Made by a program: the position numbers and the translations under genes | Assembly (NCBI GenBank): GCA_964020155.1 | Contig: OZ026554.1 | Span: 1,406,247 to 1,470,246, forward strand | Origin: Chondrilla cf. caribensis | Lineage: Eukaryota; Porifera; Demospongiae; Chondrillida; Chondrillidae | Direction of reading: 5' to 3' | Length of the DNA stretch: 64,000 bases | Part shown: piece after piece, positions 61,930 to 64,000 of the stretch | How positions within the stretch are numbered: the first letter of the stretch is position 1 | How the letters are laid out: every line of letters begins with the position of its first letter | The notes under the pieces: model-generated | What the model was told of the DNA's origin: nothing | What the model saw: only the letters and a program-made list of their open reading frames with translations | Databases searched by the model: none

Positions 61930-63860
61930 GGGAAGAATTGACCTTTTAATGCAGAGGTGTCAATTTTGGAAAAGTGGGAGGCCCGGTGTTCGTACCCAGC
62001 CGTGTACCCCCCCCCTTGTATGAAGTACCCCCCCGGGGACTTTTCTCCGCCCAATAAAACGATAAAATGGCAGATCAAGGGTCGGGCTACGCCAGACTAA
62101 CTATCGTATGAGGCCGGGCGCAGATATGGTTGTCAAACCCGAGGTCCGTTTGTACGCGAAGTCAAATAATACAGTATGCAGTGAAACCTCCGTTTGGGAC
62201 CTTTTCGAGACGATCGAGGCGATTTTTCAAACACGCAGACGTTTCTTTCTTTGGGATGCCGTGCCATTTTGATCGACTGCCAATTCTGGTACTGGCGGAA
62301 TTGATCCCCTTCGAACCGTTCGACAGACACAAGAAGCATTCTTCTAGAACTAGAAAGACGCGGGGACACTCGGGACATCTTCTAAAAGGCGGGAAACGAC
62401 GGGGGGACCAGGGTCCTTTTTCGGCGAGTCGGGCGTTATATCTTACGTGTTAAAACATCTATCTCTCATTATTTTGACCATTCTAAAACTGTTACATGGT
62501 TTCTTAGACCACATGTACATGTTTTTGAACCTTTTGTGTCTGAATGATTCTCTTGTGGAACAAGGAATCTCGAAATACTTGTCAATGCCGTATGCGGGTC
62601 TCACACATAGTGGTGATCACCTAAGCAATTTGAGATTTCTTTGCTGGTCACCATGGGCTACCTAGTGCCCATGCCTAACTCACCAACACAATTTCGTAAT
62701 CATTCTGATTGTCCTGAGTGTGCTATAAGCCTCGTGGTGACAAGCCCAAAAAATGTCAATTTTTGGTCTTGTCACCACGGCCTCTCCTGTGTACACGTAA
62801 TGCATCATAGCTCAAATCCAAATGCACAGACACACTCCTTGACCTGGTAGCTACCTTCTGATAGCAAAAAGTTGCATTTTGATTTTGACATTCGACGATT
62901 TTCACATAGAAACGCAAGGTAACGTTGTCGAAACGCATACATCAACTGCTATTGTTCCTGTACTTCAACTTGGGCACATCTGCTGCTAAATGGGACAGAC
63001 ACTATGTGCAGATGCTGATGTATACACCTGACTGGGGCAAGCTGCAGCTGTCTAACACAGTGGGATGACATCAATGCATTTTGATGTACACACTTATCAA
63101 CATTTGGTATATATTTCTTCCTATAATACGTTTGGAGTAGGGAGTAAGTTAAGGTAGGGTTAGGGTTTTATATTTACGCATTGACTCATTTTGATGCTGC
63201 AGTGTAATACATCTATAAAAGCATTATCATCCTTCAATACAACACAGACATCTCTGTGCTGCAACATGGAATAAACATGTTGTTACTACTGCAACTACTG
63301 CTCAGCAGCAGAACCCGGCACACTGCATGTACTTAGCCACCCTATCAGACACTTATGGATATGCTGGCATTTCCATAATCACCTGAATAGAGCATGCATG
63401 CTGCAGACATCAGTCAGTGCCTGTGTGTACGTTTTCAATGCCAGCTACTGTGCATCTATGCTGACCCCTGCTAACAGGGCGAGCTTAGGCGAGCCCCTTC
63501 AGACTCTGTCTGAACTAGTCCCGTGCGTGTATATTGTTCAAGTTAAAAAAAACCTCGTGGGGCTGTTGAAGTTATTTACGCTCGTCCGATATAATATGTA
63601 TTCCCAAGCGTAACCGCAACAATGAATTTATATTGTAATTTATATTGCGCGAGAAGATGGCCGATTTCGAAACGCGGAGAATTGGAAATTGGCTGGAATT
63701 CGAGCGCAACGGCTTCGCCTAATGTAATAATTTCAGCGAAGGTTCTTTTAAACCTAAGAAAGTCACCTAAGTAAGTCGAGTGTGGGGAAGGCAGTTTTTA
63801 AACTCGAATTACTTGTTTTCACGGTCCTGAGAAGTATCTAAAAAAGATCAGTTGAGTAAG
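61930..63860. other. Unit 3 spacer, no supported gene
   Basis: Contains C/G homopolymer runs (62,008-62,035), a left-end-like CAGTGAAACCTCCGTTTGGG (62,179) resembling the MITE of units 1 and 2, and diverged copies of the unit-1 spacer near 62,640-62,840. Short open frames are present but none has family likeness. Confidence 0.4.
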
Positions 63861-64000
63861 AAAGTACTACAACATCGATCACACACAGAATGGCAGGCAT
63901 AGTATTCAATATTAATATAATAGCACTATCCTCATAAGATAATTATTATTACATACATCTATATTACTACAATGAAATCACACTTAAACATCTACTGCAA

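Larger units (their letters stand above)
60694..64000. repeat. Tandem array unit 3 (runs off the window end)
   Basis: Starts like units 1 and 2 and carries oxygenase copy 3. After about 61,930 the spacer differs: only scattered blocks match, such as GCAGATATGGTTGTCAAACC (62,120) and the AGCCTCGTGGTGACAAGCCC block (62,730, compare 52,275). The last 140 bp (63,861-64,000) match 53,590-53,740 and 60,446-60,591, the end of units 1 and 2. Confidence 0.82.

Overview
This is a eukaryotic, almost certainly animal, window. It carries a giant intron-rich cilia gene (HYDIN), an SS18-family chromatin gene, a COA4-type mitochondrial assembly gene and many small transposon relics. HYDIN implies motile cilia, and SS18 with its SNH domain is a metazoan family. 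Short introns in a ~5,000-residue gene, together with intronless 2-oxoglutarate oxygenases, would suit an early-branching animal such as a sponge. That placement is inference; I cannot name the species.

Layout. (1) 1-40,622, + strand: a 5'-truncated HYDIN gene. I could join 70 exons with 69 introns, all frame-consistent, giving about 4,562 residues up to a TAA stop at 40,622. About 560 N-terminal residues are expected upstream of the window. The introns are full of alternating TACGTA/GTAC/CATATG sequence, (GT)n/(CA)n tracts (several starting or ending exactly at splice sites), minisatellites and at least four families of short inverted-repeat elements. One 2.3 kb intron holds a complete antisense two-exon gene for a small secreted protein (29,043-29,991). 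(2) 41.7-44.8 kb: a four-exon SS18-like gene (-). A two-exon 45-residue membrane microprotein (+) starts 127 bp from the SS18-like start codon, and a single-exon COA4 gene (+) follows. (3) 44.8-46.5 kb: AT-rich sequence with a hairpin and a retroelement tail. (4) 46.5-64.0 kb: a tandem array. Three units begin with the same sequence at 46,520, 53,842 and 60,694, and each carries an intact intronless isopenicillin-N-synthase-like Fe(II)/2-oxoglutarate oxygenase on the minus strand. Unit 1 carries an extra 2.1 kb with a hAT-like element. Unit 2 carries a 5'-truncated LINE with an intact-looking reverse transcriptase end. Unit 3 is diverged in its spacer, but the last 140 bases match the end of units 1 and 2, so a fourth copy probably starts just outside the window.

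Functionally, HYDIN is structural (central-pair apparatus of motile cilia), SS18 is a BAF chromatin subunit and COA4 acts in the mitochondrial intermembrane space; their adjacency shows no obvious pathway link. The oxygenase array is the most unusual part: a multicopy, intronless enzyme family beside intron-rich animal genes, with unknown substrate and possibly acquired by lateral transfer.
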